From contig NZ_JAZHRU010000001.1 in the NCBI RefSeq assembly GCF_036924525.1, positions 3,935,001-3,999,000 of the forward strand: a stretch of 64,000 nt of DNA, in the 5' to 3' direction. Positions within the stretch are counted from its first letter, which is position 1; the number at the start of each line of letters is the position of its first letter. Positions 7,361 through 15,141 of this stretch are shown here, piece after piece. This DNA is from Bradyrhizobium sp. AZCC 1719 (GTDB lineage Bacteria > Pseudomonadota > Alphaproteobacteria > Rhizobiales > Xanthobacteraceae). Under the pieces are notes generated by a model. It saw nothing but the letters and a program-made list of their open reading frames with translations. It made no database searches and was not told the origin of the DNA. The position numbers were made by a program, and so were the translations under genes.

Positions 7361-8674
7361 TCAGGTCAGCCGCTTGAACCCGGAATGGGCGACCGGGCCG
7401 CGCAGCAATTGCTTGACGGCCTTCTGGTCCACTGCGGTGCGCAGCTCGCGGAACACCTCGTTCACGTTTTCCAGATAGCGATCGACATGGGCATCGGTAT
7501 GCGCCCACATCGCATAGAACGAGCCGGTGGCAAGGATGCCGCGGTCGAGCATCATCTGCGTGAACAATGTGCGCACCTCCTGCGCGTCAGGCAGATCGAA
7601 GGCGAAATGCCCGAGCGGCGAGATACCGGAGACGTGCACCGGCAGGTCAGTTGCCCGCGCCGCATGAGTCCAGCCCTCCTGGATGCGGGTGCCGATGCGC
7701 ATCAAATGCCTGGCGACATTCTGCTCGCGATGCTTGCGCAAGGTGGCAAGTGCTGCAACCGGGCCGACGCGCTCGGTCCACGCGGTCGAGCTGACAAATG
7801 TCTCCTGCGCCGCGTCCATCGACGACGCGCGGCCGACGATCGCTGCCATCGGATACCCGTTGGCAATGGCCTTTGCGAACACCGCGATATCAGGGTCGAC
7901 GCCATAGGCGAGATGCGCGCCGCCGGAATTGATGCGAAAGCCCGACGTCACCTCGTCGAAGATCAGCACCGCGCCGCAGCGGTCGGCGAGCGCTCGTATA
8001 CCCTTGATGAAGGCGGGTTCAGGCTCGCTAGAACGCACCGGCTCCATCACGATCGCTGCGAGCCGCTCGGCGTGAGCGGCAACGATCGCCTCGATCTCGT
8101 CGAGCTTGTTGAAGTGGAACGGATGCATCAACCCGGCGAGGCCGCGCGGCACGCCTTTGGTGTCGAGGCCCGGCAGCAGGTGGCCGTCGAGCGCGGTGGT
8201 CTCGCCGAGATTGGCGCTGAGATACCAGTCATGCCAGCCGTGATAGCCGCAGAATGCCACCATGTCGCGGCCGGTGGCCGCGCGCGCGATGCGGATCGCG
8301 ATCGCCATCGCTTCGCCGCCGGCGCGGCCAAAGCGGACCATATCCGCCCAGGGATGCAGCTCGACCAGGAGTTCGGCGAGCTCGATATCCTCGGCGCAAT
8401 TGAGCGTCGACATCGAGCCCATGTCTATCGCGGTCTTCACCGCGGCGTCGACGTCGGGATCGGCAAAGCCCAGGATGGTGGCGCCGATGCCGCAATAGCT
8501 CATGTCGAGATAGGTCCTGCCGTCGAGGTCGACAACTTCGGCGCCCTTGGCCGACTTGAAATAGGTCGGCCACTGCTCGGGCAGGAACATTTCGGGCCGT
8601 TTGGAGAGCAATTGCGTTCCGCCGGGCATGACCTTGCGCGCGCGCCGGTACAGCGTTTGGCCAGTGCTCGACAT
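7361..8674 (-). CDS. Class III aminotransferase, glutamate-1-semialdehyde aminomutase-like
   Basis: This 437-residue PLP enzyme has the fold-type I class III pattern: FCGYHGWHDWY near residues 141-151, IFDEVTSGFR near 238-247, and the PLP lysine at about residue 268 in VFAKAIANGYP. The start at 8674 has a GGGAG-like ribosome binding site; an ATG 60 bases earlier adds an unlikely extension. It resembles HemL but sits in a sugar cluster next to a glycosyltransferase and lacks heme neighbours. Sugar-cluster members of this family probably transaminate keto sugars or modify an acyl substituent. The exact reaction is unknown. Confidence 0.8.
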   Translation of the reverse strand: MSSTGQTLYRRARKVMPGGTQLLSKRPEMFLPEQWPTYFKSAKGAEVVDLDGRTYLDMSYCGIGATILGFADPDVDAAVKTAIDMGSMSTLNCAEDIELAELLVELHPWADMVRFGRAGGEAMAIAIRIARAATGRDMVAFCGYHGWHDWYLSANLGETTALDGHLLPGLDTKGVPRGLAGLMHPFHFNKLDEIEAIVAAHAERLAAIVMEPVRSSEPEPAFIKGIRALADRCGAVLIFDEVTSGFRINSGGAHLAYGVDPDIAVFAKAIANGYPMAAIVGRASSMDAAQETFVSSTAWTERVGPVAALATLRKHREQNVARHLMRIGTRIQEGWTHAARATDLPVHVSGISPLGHFAFDLPDAQEVRTLFTQMMLDRGILATGSFYAMWAHTDAHVDRYLENVNEVFRELRTAVDQKAVKQLLRGPVAHSGFKRLT

Positions 8675-8838
8675 CGCATGTTTCTCCCGCAGGTAAAGCA
8701 GGCGGTGGATACCCCAAGCCCCCTGGTCAGGCAAGGTGCCGTACCTGGTTCACCGCTCGCAATCGAATTGCATAAAGGGGCGCGTCACGGCACCGTCTGC
8801 CTTGACGAGCAATACGTGACTTCTCCGGCCAAAGGTCT

Positions 8839-10074
8839 TCAGGTCGTTGGATCGTTTCTGCGGTCCATCCTTGCCTGCCGGACCTCGTTGACGACGCGGC
8901 GATAAAGGGCAAGCGCAGCTTCTTCCCGGTATTTGTAGGCGACGCTGGCCGCTCGCATTCCTTTTTCGGTCGTCGCCTGACGATCTCGTGCAGCCTCCCG
9001 GATCGCCCGAGCAAGCTCGACCGGATCCTGGGGCGGCACGACCCAACCGATGGCCTGTTCACCGAGCGCCAGAGCTCCTTCGGAATTTGCCTCTGACGCG
9101 ATAACGACCGGCCGGCCGACAGCCAAGAGATTGTAGAGACGGCTCGGGATCGACACGCCGGCGATATTTCGACGATAGGGTATCACCCAAAGATCCGCCG
9201 CGGACAGGAACTCGATGAGCTCATCCTCGGGGACCGGGCTCAGGATCGTGACGTTGGTGAGGCCTTCCTGCGCGTACAGGTCATTCAATTCCTTCCAGCC
9301 GACGCCCCATCCGGACAGGATGAAATGAATGTCGCTCTCTGACTGCAGAAGTTTTGCTGCTTCAAACACCGTTGCAGGAGAGTGGGTGAAGCCGAGGTTA
9401 CCTGATAATCCAACGATGAATTTGGAAGCATCCGGAGCGCGGAAACGGCTGGATGGGTCGATCTCCCGATATCCGATTGGGACCAGAGGCCAATTGGGGA
9501 TGATGTGAAGCTTGTCTGGTTTGACGCCTGGGTACTTCAGGATCAGGGGCGGCACATCCCGTCCGATGACGATGATGCCATCCAGGCTTCGGAACAGGAG
9601 CGTGTTGGCGAGGCGGATGAGCCGGGCCGCAAAGGACCTGGATTGGATCAGGCCGGCTGCTTCGAGCGCTTCGGGGTAGAGATCGTAGATGAGGAGCAGC
9701 GTCGCGGCGCCGCGCAGTTTTGCAGCCAGAAGCACGGTGTACGGCAACGTAAAAGGAGACGTTACGCAGAAGACGATGTCGCTGGATGTTGCTCGCCTCA
9801 AGACCGAGAAGAACATCCGCGCGGCTAGCAGGCAAACCGCCGCCGCGCGTTGCACAAGTGCGGACTTGCGCGGACTCCAGTTTCTGATTTCGACAACGGT
9901 TGGATTGCTGCGCGGGTCCGCGCTGCGCGAATCCGGGTTGGCGGTGGCGGAAACAACGACAACCCGGTTGTCTGCCGCAAGCGTATCGGCGATCTTGCCC
10001 AGATACACCGCCGTCGTGCTCGTATCCGGAGGATAGAACTGAGTAGCGAGGATCAGCCTTGCAGAGCGGTGCAT
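8839..10074 (-). CDS. GT4 glycosyltransferase, WbuB-like
   Basis: This 411-residue GT-B enzyme begins ARLILATQFYPPDTSTTAVY and has the acceptor and donor landmarks GLSGNLGFTHSP, ILSGWGVGW, IPYRRNIAGVSIPSRLYN and a late GWVVPPQDP segment. It resembles the WbuB branch of GT4 enzymes, which add an amino sugar such as FucNAc to a lipid-linked acceptor. The gene at 40052 is a clear paralogue with the same blocks in the same order. It sits 50 bases downstream of the fcl remnant and upstream of the class III aminotransferase on the same strand. Donor and linkage are not predictable. Confidence 0.82.
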   Translation of the reverse strand: MHRSARLILATQFYPPDTSTTAVYLGKIADTLAADNRVVVVSATANPDSRSADPRSNPTVVEIRNWSPRKSALVQRAAAVCLLAARMFFSVLRRATSSDIVFCVTSPFTLPYTVLLAAKLRGAATLLLIYDLYPEALEAAGLIQSRSFAARLIRLANTLLFRSLDGIIVIGRDVPPLILKYPGVKPDKLHIIPNWPLVPIGYREIDPSSRFRAPDASKFIVGLSGNLGFTHSPATVFEAAKLLQSESDIHFILSGWGVGWKELNDLYAQEGLTNVTILSPVPEDELIEFLSAADLWVIPYRRNIAGVSIPSRLYNLLAVGRPVVIASEANSEGALALGEQAIGWVVPPQDPVELARAIREAARDRQATTEKGMRAASVAYKYREEAALALYRRVVNEVRQARMDRRNDPTT

Positions 10075-10223
10075 GTGTGAGGGCTGTCTGAGATGTGGAG
10101 CTCCGATAGTCGATCTGTCGACTGTTCCGCCCGGGTGTTGTTGGCAACGATGCCGCCGACCATGCCGCGGTGGCCGGCGAGGTAGACCGTCTTGCCCGTC
10201 AGCTCAAACGGCAGGCTTGCCAT
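10053..10223 (-). pseudogene. Truncated GDP-L-fucose synthase (fcl) remnant
   Basis: The first 23 codons match the intact fcl at 27087 almost exactly ([14 protein letters not shown], then AGHRGMVG). The frame then jumps straight to GIVANNT-RAE, which lies 50 codons further on in the intact gene. The missing 150 bp are bounded in the intact copy by the 8-bp repeat GGTCGGCG (27149-27156 and 27299-27306), so slippage or recombination between these repeats explains the loss. One leucine codon is also missing after NNT. Similarity ends at 10125; the frame continues 24 codons as junk into the start of the glycosyltransferase gene. All of the catalytic Tyr/Lys region is absent, so it cannot be functional. 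Confidence 0.9.
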
Positions 10224-11262
10224 TGGCGACCTCCCGCTTCGCTTCGTCGAGATCGTTCGCCACCATTTCCTTGACCATCTGGGCGAACGACGTCTTGGGC
10301 TTCCAGCCCAGTTTCTGCCGCGCCTTGCTGGCATCGCCGACCAGAAGATCGACTTCGGTGGGGCGGAAATAGACCGGATCGATGCGGACCACGGTCTTGC
10401 CGGACCTGGTGTCGACGCCGGTCTCGTCAACGCCCTGGCCGCGCCATTCGATGCGGCGACCAACTTCGGCGAACGCCAGTTCGACGAATTCGCGCACCGA
10501 GCGGGTCTCGCCGGTCGCCAGCACGAAATCGTCCGCCGCATCGGCCTGCAAGATCCGGTGCATGCCCTCGATATAGTCGCGCGCATGGCCCCAGTCGCGC
10601 TTGGCCTCGAGGTTGCCGAGATAGAGCACCTCGTCGAGGCCAACCTCGATGCGGGCGACGCTGCGGGTGATCTTGCGGGTGACAAAGGTCTCGCCGCGGA
10701 TCGGGCTCTCATGGTTGAACAGGATGCCGTTCGAGGCAAACATGCCGTAGGCCTCGCGATAGTTCACCGTGATCCAGTAGCCGTACAGCTTGGCGACGCC
10801 GTAAGGCGAGCGCGGGTAGAACGGCGTGGTCTCCTTCTGCGGCACCTCCTGGACCAGGCCATAAAGTTCGGAGGTCGAGGCCTGATAGAACCGCGTCTCC
10901 TTCTCCATGCCGAGAATGCGGATCGCCTCCAACAGCCGCAGCACGCCGATGGCGTCGGCGTTGGCGGTGTATTCCGGGCTTTCGAAGCTGACCCCGACAT
11001 GGCTCTGGGCGGCGAGGTTGTAGATCTCGGTCGGCCGGATCTGCTGCATCAGCCGGATCAGGTTGGTCGAGTCGGTCATGTCGCCGTAATGCAGCAGGAA
11101 CGGCACCTTGCGGGAATGCGGGTCCTGGTACAGGTGATCGATCCGCGCCGTGTTGAACGAGGACGACCGCCGCTTGATGCCGTGGACTTCATAGCCGAGG
11201 CCGAGCAGATATTCGGCCAAGTAGGCGCCGTCCTGGCCGGTGACGCCGGTAATCAGCGCAAC
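10125..11262 (-). repeat. Large inverted duplication, arm A (gmd plus fcl start)
   Basis: This arm matches 26048-27338 in opposite orientation and lacks a 150-bp segment of fcl. Compared by eye over several hundred bases, differences are sparse and mostly at third codon positions. The outer boundaries fall just inside gmd (after the first six or so codons) and at the tenth residue after the fcl deletion point. Near identity suggests a recent duplication or continuing gene conversion. Confidence 0.85.
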
Positions 11263-11280
11263 AGGCGATTTCCGTGTCAT
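10204..11280 (-). CDS. gmd: GDP-mannose 4,6-dehydratase, copy A
   Basis: This 358-residue extended SDR converts GDP-mannose to GDP-4-dehydro-6-deoxy-mannose. It carries [15 protein letters not shown] at the cofactor site, the STSELYG segment and [10 protein letters not shown] with the Tyr/Lys pair. It is almost identical to the gmd at 26021; the visible protein differences are confined to the first dozen residues, a TRSGK/AKSGT block and one Gln/Glu. The 3' end overlaps the start of the fcl remnant by 20 bases, just as in the intact gmd-fcl pair. Reading frame and motifs are complete, so it is probably active. A GGAG sits only two bases before the ATG. Confidence 0.93.
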   Translation of the reverse strand: MTRKSPVALITGVTGQDGAYLAEYLLGLGYEVHGIKRRSSSFNTARIDHLYQDPHSRKVPFLLHYGDMTDSTNLIRLMQQIRPTEIYNLAAQSHVGVSFESPEYTANADAIGVLRLLEAIRILGMEKETRFYQASTSELYGLVQEVPQKETTPFYPRSPYGVAKLYGYWITVNYREAYGMFASNGILFNHESPIRGETFVTRKITRSVARIEVGLDEVLYLGNLEAKRDWGHARDYIEGMHRILQADAADDFVLATGETRSVREFVELAFAEVGRRIEWRGQGVDETGVDTRSGKTVVRIDPVYFRPTEVDLLVGDASKARQKLGWKPKTSFAQMVKEMVANDLDEAKREVANGKPAV

Positions 11281-11738
11281 AGCTCCAACCTATACAAAGG
11301 TTCTGGAATATCCCGACGAGACGCGTGACGCGAATCATTGGCAAGCAGGCCAACAGCCTAAAGCTTGCCGGCGCTTGCCGTGCTGGTTCGGTTGCCGTTC
11401 ACGAGTTTATCCAAGCCGGCTTGGCCTCCTTAACCCAAAAAAGTTGGCAAATGCAAGCGAAGGACCCTGTTCATTCGGCCGTCGGCTTCGTCGTCTGCAT
11501 TTCAGCGCCTATCAGGATAGCTCAGTCTACATCGCCGAGCCGGGCACATCGACAGTCGACGTGCGAAACACAAACAGTTAGAGTAGAAGGATTCCGCATC
11601 TGCATGATGTTTCGTGATGCAGAGGCGTCCAGTTGTGTATCTCATGGACGCACACACTATTTTCGTTCTGTCGAAAGACGGCTTTTGCCAACACGAACCG
11701 GTTGCCATAGGTTTTCACATTTGTGACCATTAGCCCCA
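11281..11738. other. Gene-poor, lower-GC intergenic stretch
   Basis: No convincing coding frame is seen on either strand. Base composition is visibly less GC-rich than the flanking sugar genes, with A/T-rich codon-like runs. It may hold the promoter of gmd copy A and of the small gene at 11739, but I cannot point to clear -35/-10 boxes. Confidence 0.5.
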
Positions 11739-12197
11739 GTGATCGTCTCATATAGGCTCATAAAGCTGTCCTGCGGTATCGCTGCAGTTTGCACCTATTT
11801 TGTTGCAGCACATTGGCTGCAGGTTACCTACGCGCCAGATCCAAACTTCGCTTTTGGTCCTGATGTTCCGGGTGTGAAGATCCGGCTCATGCCACCATTT
11901 GCGCAATTCGGAGGCTCGAAATTCGCAGTAGCGAAGGAGAGAAATAAGTTGTTCGACGAATTGGCCGACTCCGAAGATAACAAGGGCCGCTCCACCATCG
12001 AACTTTACGAGAATGACAGACGTCTTGGGCCGGCACACAGCGATCATTCGGACATCGCTAGGTTAGGTCGCGGCCGGTTTTCGCATTGGAGGAAGAATGG
12101 CACGACGGTATATTGGTCTTCAAGCGACAATACTGATCCAGCGACAAATGGTAGAGCTTACTGGGTGGTTAGACCCTCTCAATCTGAAAAACATTAG
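11739..12197 (+). CDS. Small membrane-anchored protein, unrecognised family (paralogue 1)
   Basis: This 152-residue product starts at GTG and has one hydrophobic segment at residues 6-28, likely a signal anchor, leaving about 120 residues outside the cytoplasm. The C-terminal half shares an ordered set of motifs with the gene at 14621: ELYENDRRLGPAHS, then GRGRFSHW, then SSSDNTDPATNGRAY. I do not recognise a characterised family. The GTG start has a weak ribosome site, and GC is lower than in neighbours. The conserved Asp/Asn/Ser-rich block could bind metal or carbohydrate, which is a guess. Its setting between polysaccharide genes suggests an envelope or glycan role. Confidence 0.6.
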   Translation: MIVSYRLIKLSCGIAAVCTYFVAAHWLQVTYAPDPNFAFGPDVPGVKIRLMPPFAQFGGSKFAVAKERNKLFDELADSEDNKGRSTIELYENDRRLGPAHSDHSDIARLGRGRFSHWRKNGTTVYWSSSDNTDPATNGRAYWVVRPSQSEKH

Positions 12198-12351
12198 CAC
12201 CATGCGCCAGATAATGTTGATGCTTTCACTGGCATCCCAACTCCGGAGTCGATGCTTATCATCTCTGGCCGCTAGATACTTTGATTGATGTTAGGCCTGC
12301 ACCCATTCGATCTAGCACTCAGGGACGATGTGGACGAAGTATGCCAGGTCC

Positions 12352-12852
12352 TCATTCCAGGACCGACCTCAAGAAATGCTCGAGGTTATGGCTCGCAAAC
12401 AGATACCCTTTTATTCCAGCCGCCCGTGCTGCTTCGAGATCGCTGGGCTTGTCGCCTATGAGAATGCTGCGACTGACATCCACCGGAAAGCGCTCCAACA
12501 GATCGTTGATCATGCCTGGAGCGGGCTTGCGTCGATGGCTTACGCGACGATACCGCTCTATCACGGCCTCGGGGTGATAAGGACAGAATTCGAATGCATC
12601 GACGTGTGCTCCAATTTTGGCCAAATCATCCATCATCACCTTATGTAATGCTTCAACGTGAGTTTCCTCGTAGAAGCCTCTGGCTACTCCCGATTGATTT
12701 GTAACGACGAATACAAAGTAACCAGCATCATTGGCTGCCTTTATTGCTTCGCGTGCGCCATCAATCCACCTCAGCTTACTGATGTCGAACACATAACCGC
12801 TATCCTCGTTCAGTACTCCGTCCCGATCGAAGAAAACTGCTGGTCTCTTCAT
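12352..12852 (-). CDS. HAD-IIIA phosphatase, GmhB-like (D,D-heptose-1,7-bisphosphate phosphatase family)
   Basis: This 166-residue HAD enzyme has the DxD motif in FFDRDGVLNED (Asp9 and Asp11), TNQSGVARG, RKPAPGM and a late GDKPSDLEAA. GmhB removes the C7 phosphate from heptose bisphosphate before HldE adds a nucleotide. In GmhB a zinc loop of the form C-x-H ... C-x-C precedes RKP; here the first half is present (CPYH) but the second pair reads SHRRKP, so two zinc cysteines are missing. It could serve the HldD/HldE pathway encoded 22 kb away or a GDP-heptose route. The start at 12852 puts the DxD motif at the usual depth. Confidence 0.82.
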   Translation of the reverse strand: MKRPAVFFDRDGVLNEDSGYVFDISKLRWIDGAREAIKAANDAGYFVFVVTNQSGVARGFYEETHVEALHKVMMDDLAKIGAHVDAFEFCPYHPEAVIERYRRVSHRRKPAPGMINDLLERFPVDVSRSILIGDKPSDLEAARAAGIKGYLFASHNLEHFLRSVLE

Positions 12853-12977
12853 TTCGCTACCTTGAAGCCACGGACTGCTATCGGCCACAGCTAACTAGAT
12901 TGCAATTCTAGCTCTTAATGGTGCAGGAGTTTTGCTGCGTAGCAGCTGTGAAGACCTTGTTGCGCAGCGCAATTCGC

Positions 12978-13853
12978 TTAGGATGGCTCCCAGCCGATCG
13001 CGAGTAGTTTGGTTGGAGGAGCCACCAGGGGCCGCCCGATCCGTTCCCATATTGCGATCTGGCCTGTGGCCTTAAGCGCTACCCCAATCCAGCTTTCGGG
13101 TACTGGAATCAACCAAGGTGATCTGCCCGCGCCGACGCGGTAACGCGCGATGAGATCTGCGACCGTTACCGGTTCGGGATCCGATACGATAAAAGTTTCT
13201 CGCTTCGCGCGGGGATTATTGAGCGCCAGCTCGACCGCCGAGCTGAAGTTTTGAATCGACAGGACGGACCTTTGCGCGGTCAGGGACCCGAACGGCAGCG
13301 GGATGGGAAGACGCGAAAGCCGGTGAATGACCGCGAAGTTTCCTTTCTCGCCATCACCATAAATCACGACGGGCCGCAAGATCGTGAATGAAATGCCCGC
13401 CGCGCGAATGGCCTGTTCCGCGGCGAACTTGGATCGTCCATACGCATTATGAGGCGTTGGAAAATCATCCTCGGTAAGCTCATGATCTGCATAAGAGCCG
13501 GACTGGGCGGCGATCGAAGAAACGAACACCAGATGCTTTGTAGCGCCGCGGGATATCGCCTGCGCGAGCGCCGAGGTCGCACGATGATTGACGTGATCGT
13601 AAAGGCTATCATCGGCATATTTGTGCGCTACTCCGGCCAGATGTACTACGGTGTCGCATTGCGACAGGAGCGGCTGCCAGTCGAACAGCCTCGATATGTC
13701 CGGAAGAGAGACGGCGGCGATGTTTGGATTGTCAAAAGTAAATGTCGCTCTTGATGCCGCGATCACCCTGTACCCCCGCATGGCGAGGTGGCGAACGAGA
13801 TGGCGTCCGACGAACCCGTCGGCGCCGGTCACGAGCACTCTGGGTTTTTCCAT
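12978..13853 (-). CDS. NAD-dependent epimerase/reductase, WreQ/WbpV-like
   Basis: This 291-residue extended SDR starts MEKPRVLVTGADGFVGRHLV, with GxxGxxG, a catalytic serine in VFVSSIAAQSG and YGRSKFAAEQ supplying Tyr/Lys. Short members of this branch include the 4-reductases that finish UDP-QuiNAc or UDP-FucNAc from the 4-keto sugar made by WbpM/WreV-type dehydratases. Such a dehydratase is encoded at 38081 and a matching initiating transferase at 41254. The assignment as 4-reductase rather than epimerase rests on this context. An upstream in-frame ATG adds 41 residues without SDR similarity and was not used. Confidence 0.75.
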   Translation of the reverse strand: MEKPRVLVTGADGFVGRHLVRHLAMRGYRVIAASRATFTFDNPNIAAVSLPDISRLFDWQPLLSQCDTVVHLAGVAHKYADDSLYDHVNHRATSALAQAISRGATKHLVFVSSIAAQSGSYADHELTEDDFPTPHNAYGRSKFAAEQAIRAAGISFTILRPVVIYGDGEKGNFAVIHRLSRLPIPLPFGSLTAQRSVLSIQNFSSAVELALNNPRAKRETFIVSDPEPVTVADLIARYRVGAGRSPWLIPVPESWIGVALKATGQIAIWERIGRPLVAPPTKLLAIGWEPS

Positions 13854-14620
13854 GTTGAGGCCATCCTGGCAGAAGGATGCCACCGCGCTATCTTGCGATC
13901 CGGCCGGCCCCGTAGCAGGCTCCTGTCGCGAGATCATTGGCCCGGTGACAGGCTTTGGCCAAATTTGCTGTTGCATGAAACCCGCATTTTAAGCTCTGGG
14001 CGACAAGCCTCAGGCAGCCAATATAGCCGCCCGAATCAGTTCTGGCCAACCAAGGGTTTAGCGAGGGAACTTCCAGCAAAGGCAAATTGATACCCGTGGA
14101 AGATGGATTGCAGTTGTGATCCGCTTGCCGTTGACAACCTCGAATTTAGTTTAAGAGCGTGTCACGGTTCCGTCAAAAGCTCAAAATGCGACAACTGTCC
14201 TCCTCTGACAACGCGGCGGGGTCTGGCCCGGCGACTTCACCATGGCCGCACCATTAGCTTGAAGAGGTGAGCTCGGCGCGACGGCCGGCGCGTTGAATTG
14301 GTCTTACGATTGTCCTCTCTCCATGCCCCGCTAGTAACGGCGGATGAATGGGCGAGCAACGTGATCAGATGAACGTGCACCATGGACCTGTGCATCTCAA
14401 TCGGTTCAATCGCGCCGGACCTCAAGCGCTTCGCTCGGATACTGTACTCGATCGCCTCCTTGGCTTCCTCAGGGACGAGTTTCTTGAGCCCAGCTTTGAC
14501 AATCTCGTGATTCTGGTGCGTGTGTCCTGTCATTCGAGGAAACTATGATCTCCTCAAAGTGATGGACACGTCGATCCACTCGTGATAGTTGTATGAGGCC
14601 ACCGATGGAACCCACGCGGC
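13854..14620. other. 767-base stretch without a supported gene
   Basis: The longest frame is a 98-codon one on the minus strand (14237-14533) with no recognised motif and a ribosome site too far from its ATG. Composition is lower in GC than the flanks. I see no terminal inverted repeats, transposase fragments or tRNA. The region could be decayed sequence within the low-GC insert. Confidence 0.5.
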
Positions 14621-15043
14621 ATGCAGGCCAGTGGTAAATTGAAATGGGTAGTAGCAATAGCCGGCATCATCGGCTATTTCGCGCTCGCCTCTTACTTCAA
14701 GTATTCCTACCCTCTTTCAGGAAAAGAGATTGCTGTCCTTCGCGGCTTCGAGCGATTGGGAGATTCGCCCCATGCCGTGGTCGCACATAGTTGGATTCCC
14801 ACAGGCGCGCGCTTAGGCGAACCAGATTCCGAGGACGACAACGAGCGCTCTCGCGTATTGATCTATGAAGACGACAAGCCGCTAGGCCCACCGCACAGCG
14901 TGCACGCAGATATTGCCAAGCTGGGCATGGGCCGTTTCTCACACTGGCGCGGTCAGGGTTTTGTGTTTTCCTCGAGCGACAACAGTGATCCGGCGACCAA
15001 TGGTCGTTCATACCGAGCCGTTGTGCCGGAGACGACCGATTAG
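14621..15043 (+). CDS. Small membrane-anchored protein, unrecognised family (paralogue 2)
   Basis: This 140-residue protein has a single hydrophobic segment at residues 8-24 followed by an exported domain. It shares with the gene at 11739 the block LIYEDDKPLGPPHSVHADIA, then LGMGRFSHWRGQGF and SSSDNSDPATNGRSY. The middle part (after the anchor) is not similar, so the conserved unit is the last 75 residues or so. No named family is recognised. A GC-rich hairpin follows the stop at 15063-15086. The copy is on the same strand as its paralogue but 2.9 kb away, with GmhB-like and reductase genes between them on the other strand. Confidence 0.65.
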   Translation: MQASGKLKWVVAIAGIIGYFALASYFKYSYPLSGKEIAVLRGFERLGDSPHAVVAHSWIPTGARLGEPDSEDDNERSRVLIYEDDKPLGPPHSVHADIAKLGMGRFSHWRGQGFVFSSSDNSDPATNGRSYRAVVPETTD

Positions 15044-15141
15044 GCCGACTCCGAAACGGAAAGCCCGCCAGCTCTCGCTGGCGGGCCGCTGCTCTACCAT
15101 CGGCAGCGCCGTGACGTCGTCTGCGGCATCCTTGTAACAAA

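Noticed and set aside
7361..8674. hemL (glutamate-1-semialdehyde aminomutase for heme)
   Set aside because: The family is shared but the context is sugar biosynthesis with no heme gene nearby, so the symbol was not used.
14237..14533. Possible 98-codon gene on the minus strand
   Set aside because: No recognisable motif; GAGGAG lies about 16 bases before the ATG, too far for a good start. Left as unassigned sequence.
15063..15086. Rho-independent terminator after the small gene at 14621
   Set aside because: The GC-rich stem (GCCCGCCAG/CTGGCGGGC) is strong but no T tract follows on either side, so it was not listed as a terminator.
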